Made by a program: the position numbers and the translations under genes
IMG/VR virus record: IMGVR_UViG_3300023108_000066
Location: 1-39,052 of that record
Origin: a virus
Length of the DNA: 39,052 bases
Direction: 5' to 3' (one strand)
The notes under the pieces: model-generated
The model's input: only the letters and a program-made list of their open reading frames with translations
Databases searched by the model: none
Told to the model about the DNA's origin: nothing
In this document: piece after piece, positions 37,665 through 39,052 of the stretch
How positions within the stretch are numbered: position 1 is the first letter of the stretch
Layout of the letters: each line of letters begins with the position of its first letter

Positions 37665-39052
37665 TTAGGCCTCAGTACCTGTTATAATAACTGTAAATAC
37701 TGTGCTCGTAGCAGAAGTTGGAGTACATTGTAGTCTTGAGAACCCAAAGTTCGTATTGACTTCATACGTAGCAAGTTCTCCATTTGGTGCAATACGAGCA
37801 AACTCTGTTGCGTATATATTGCTTCCATCATCAACTGCTAAAATCTTTGTCACATCAACAGTTGACCCGGACTTTGCTGTAATGATATATTCAATACTTT
37901 TAAAGAATCCTTGTATGTTTGAGTCTAAAGTTGTTGCTGATGTTGACGTTGTTGTAGTTTCTTTACTTGTAATTCTTGCGTGCTCTAAATTAAGATTACC
38001 ATCAACATTAATATTTCCTGTCGCTGTCATACTTGGAACAAATAAGTTCCCAGTCATTGTATCGCCAGTTACATTTACATATCTTGAGTCAGCAATTGTT
38101 TGTGTTAGCACAGCAAGATTATTTGTCGTAAAGCTAACAACATGACCAAACTTATCGAAGTTCATACTTTCGATAACTTCAGCATTTGCTAAATCTAATG
38201 TACCTGTATTCGCAACATTTGATGTATCGGCGTGAGTAAGAACAACGTTTGCTGTTAATGGTCCACCACCCGTAACACCGTCGGCACCTGTGACTGACCT
38301 ATCAGACGCTTTTAGGAATAATGTTTCTGTTTCGGTTTCTGTATAATAACGATTATCTAACTGACCTGCATCAAGTTCGGTTTCAGTATAGTATCTGTTA
38401 TCAAGTTGACCGTTATCTAATTCTGTTTCGGTATAATATCTGTTGTCAAGCTGACCTGCATCAAGTTCAGATTCAGTATAATAACGATCGTCTAATTGAC
38501 CGCCATCTAATTCTGATTCTGTATAATAACGATCATCAAAATCAACTTGGTCAAGACCTGTGACATGACCATAAGTATCTAATACTACATCTTGAATTAC
38601 TTGACCGCCACTTCCTAGTACACTTGGTTGTGAACTTGTATCAGCATGGTCAATTGTAATCGTTGAATTAGAGGATTGGTTAACTGTAAATGTACCGCCA
38701 CCATCAATTGCATTTCCTGCTGTAATTGTTATGGTTGAGTCATGTACATTGGCGGCTGCTTGTGATTGGGCCGCAGCAAGAATATCAGCAGCATGTTGTC
38801 CATCAAGTAAATCTGCATCAAGTCCTGAAGTTGCTCCATCAACTGTCTTAATTGCTGTTAATATTTCAGAGGCAGTTTGGTCGGCAGTAGCACCTGCTTC
38901 GATTCCGTCAAGTTTTGCACCATCTACTGATACATCACGACCATCAACCGTTCCTGAGATTGTAATATCACCATTAATATCAATATCGGCAAATTGGTCG
39001 ATAACCGTATTAAAGACAGAACCATCACCTGTATTAATCTGATAGGTATTAT
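37665..39052 (-). CDS. Large fiber-type protein, C-terminal 461 residues (partial, runs off the window)
   Basis: The minus-strand frame ending at 37665 is open to the window edge with no stop, so the gene starts beyond 39052. An ATG at 38165 is only an internal methionine (MNFDKFGHVV). Visible in order from the edge: a Gly/Thr/Asp-rich fiber segment (DINGDITISGTVDGRDVSVD), DGATSGLDADLLDGQHAADI like the giant fiber's DADTVDG modules, strands with DHADTSSQP and DTYGHVTGL, then about five 15-residue repeats (LDNRYYTETELDAGQ type), FLKASDRSVTGADG, a second THADTSNV/DKFGHV block, and TGDTMTGNLFVPS. The C-terminal 120 residues form a compact beta-rich domain. It is probably a second long fiber or baseplate-linked fiber (T4 gp10/gp34-like role), co-oriented with the giant fiber. 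Confidence 0.85.
   Translation of the reverse strand, partial: NTYQINTGDGSVFNTVIDQFADIDINGDITISGTVDGRDVSVDGAKLDGIEAGATADQTASEILTAIKTVDGATSGLDADLLDGQHAADILAAAQSQAAANVHDSTITITAGNAIDGGGTFTVNQSSNSTITIDHADTSSQPSVLGSGGQVIQDVVLDTYGHVTGLDQVDFDDRYYTESELDGGQLDDRYYTESELDAGQLDNRYYTETELDNGQLDNRYYTETELDAGQLDNRYYTETETETLFLKASDRSVTGADGVTGGGPLTANVVLTHADTSNVANTGTLDLANAEVIESMNFDKFGHVVSFTTNNLAVLTQTIADSRYVNVTGDTMTGNLFVPSMTATGNINVDGNLNLEHARITSKETTTTSTSATTLDSNIQGFFKSIEYIITAKSGSTVDVTKILAVDDGSNIYATEFARIAPNGELATYEVNTNFGFSRLQCTPTSATSTVFTVIITGTEA
38351..38545 (-). repeat. 45-bp tandem repeats in the partial fiber gene
   Basis: Four to five copies at 45-bp spacing encode LDNRYYTETELDAGQ and variants (DDRYYTESELDGG). Copies are around 38352, 38397, 38442, 38487 and 38532. 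The RYYTE-x-E-LD motif is common in stalks of marine T4-like fibers. Confidence 0.88.

Noticed and set aside
38165-38165. Start of a separate 166-aa gene at the ATG at 38165
   Set aside because: The reading frame continues upstream without a stop to the window edge with fiber-like sequence, so this ATG is internal.

Overview
The window is a piece of an AT-rich genome of a T4-like tailed phage (contractile-tailed Caudoviricetes). It looks most like the marine T4-like phages of cyanobacteria, SAR11 or other marine bacteria, but the host cannot be read from the sequence. The evidence is the canonical T4 structural block in its usual order on the minus strand (gp13, gp14, gp15, gp16, gp17, gp18, gp19, gp20, a prohead-core position gene, gp21, gp22, gp23), with TATAAATA boxes, the T4 late promoter motif, in front of most of its transcription units.

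Left arm (1 to about 4000, plus strand): a leftward accessory/early region of short, mostly unrecognised genes. It has five nearly identical host-type promoters (CTATTGACAT, 17-nt spacer, TATAAT-like box), tRNA-Leu(UAA), tRNA-Glu(UUC) and one apparently leaderless 187-aa gene. Its standout is a stretch of about 630 nt with no gene (about 2795-3428). It has its own consensus promoter, many strong hairpins (including UUCG and GNRA tetraloops), a helix joining its 5' and 3' ends and an intrinsic terminator, and the tRNA-Glu gene abuts it. I read it as a large ornate phage non-coding RNA. It is in the size and context class of GOLLD/ROOL RNAs, but I cannot assign it to a known family. Three translationally coupled mini-genes for small membrane proteins follow it; two of them are only 44-45 codons.

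Middle (4000-17423, minus strand): the capsid, portal, tail-tube, sheath, terminase and neck genes. A terminator lies between this block and the converging early genes. A HxGH nucleotidyltransferase is inserted between gp15 and gp16, and a cysteine-rich protein sits between gp20 and gp21.

Right part (17452-39052, minus strand): an adsorption/virion-decoration region. It holds three paralogous tail proteins sharing an N-terminal module (one ends in an intein-like Hint domain), and a coupled cassette of a beta-propeller glycosidase-like protein, a TPR-FkbM methyltransferase and a cytidylyltransferase-cupin fusion. It also holds two paralogous small proteins, one conserved hypothetical, and an 11.3-kb gene for a giant fiber (about 3773 aa) made of more than 20 YYD-x-NNT-x-YY-type repeats and ending in an S74 intramolecular chaperone protease. 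A second fiber-like gene runs off the right edge.

The late genes would build the head (gp20-23), package DNA (gp16/17), make the tail (gp18/19, gp13-15) and equip it with large, probably modified, host-recognition fibers. The left-arm genes and RNAs are likely made from host sigma-70-type promoters early in infection.
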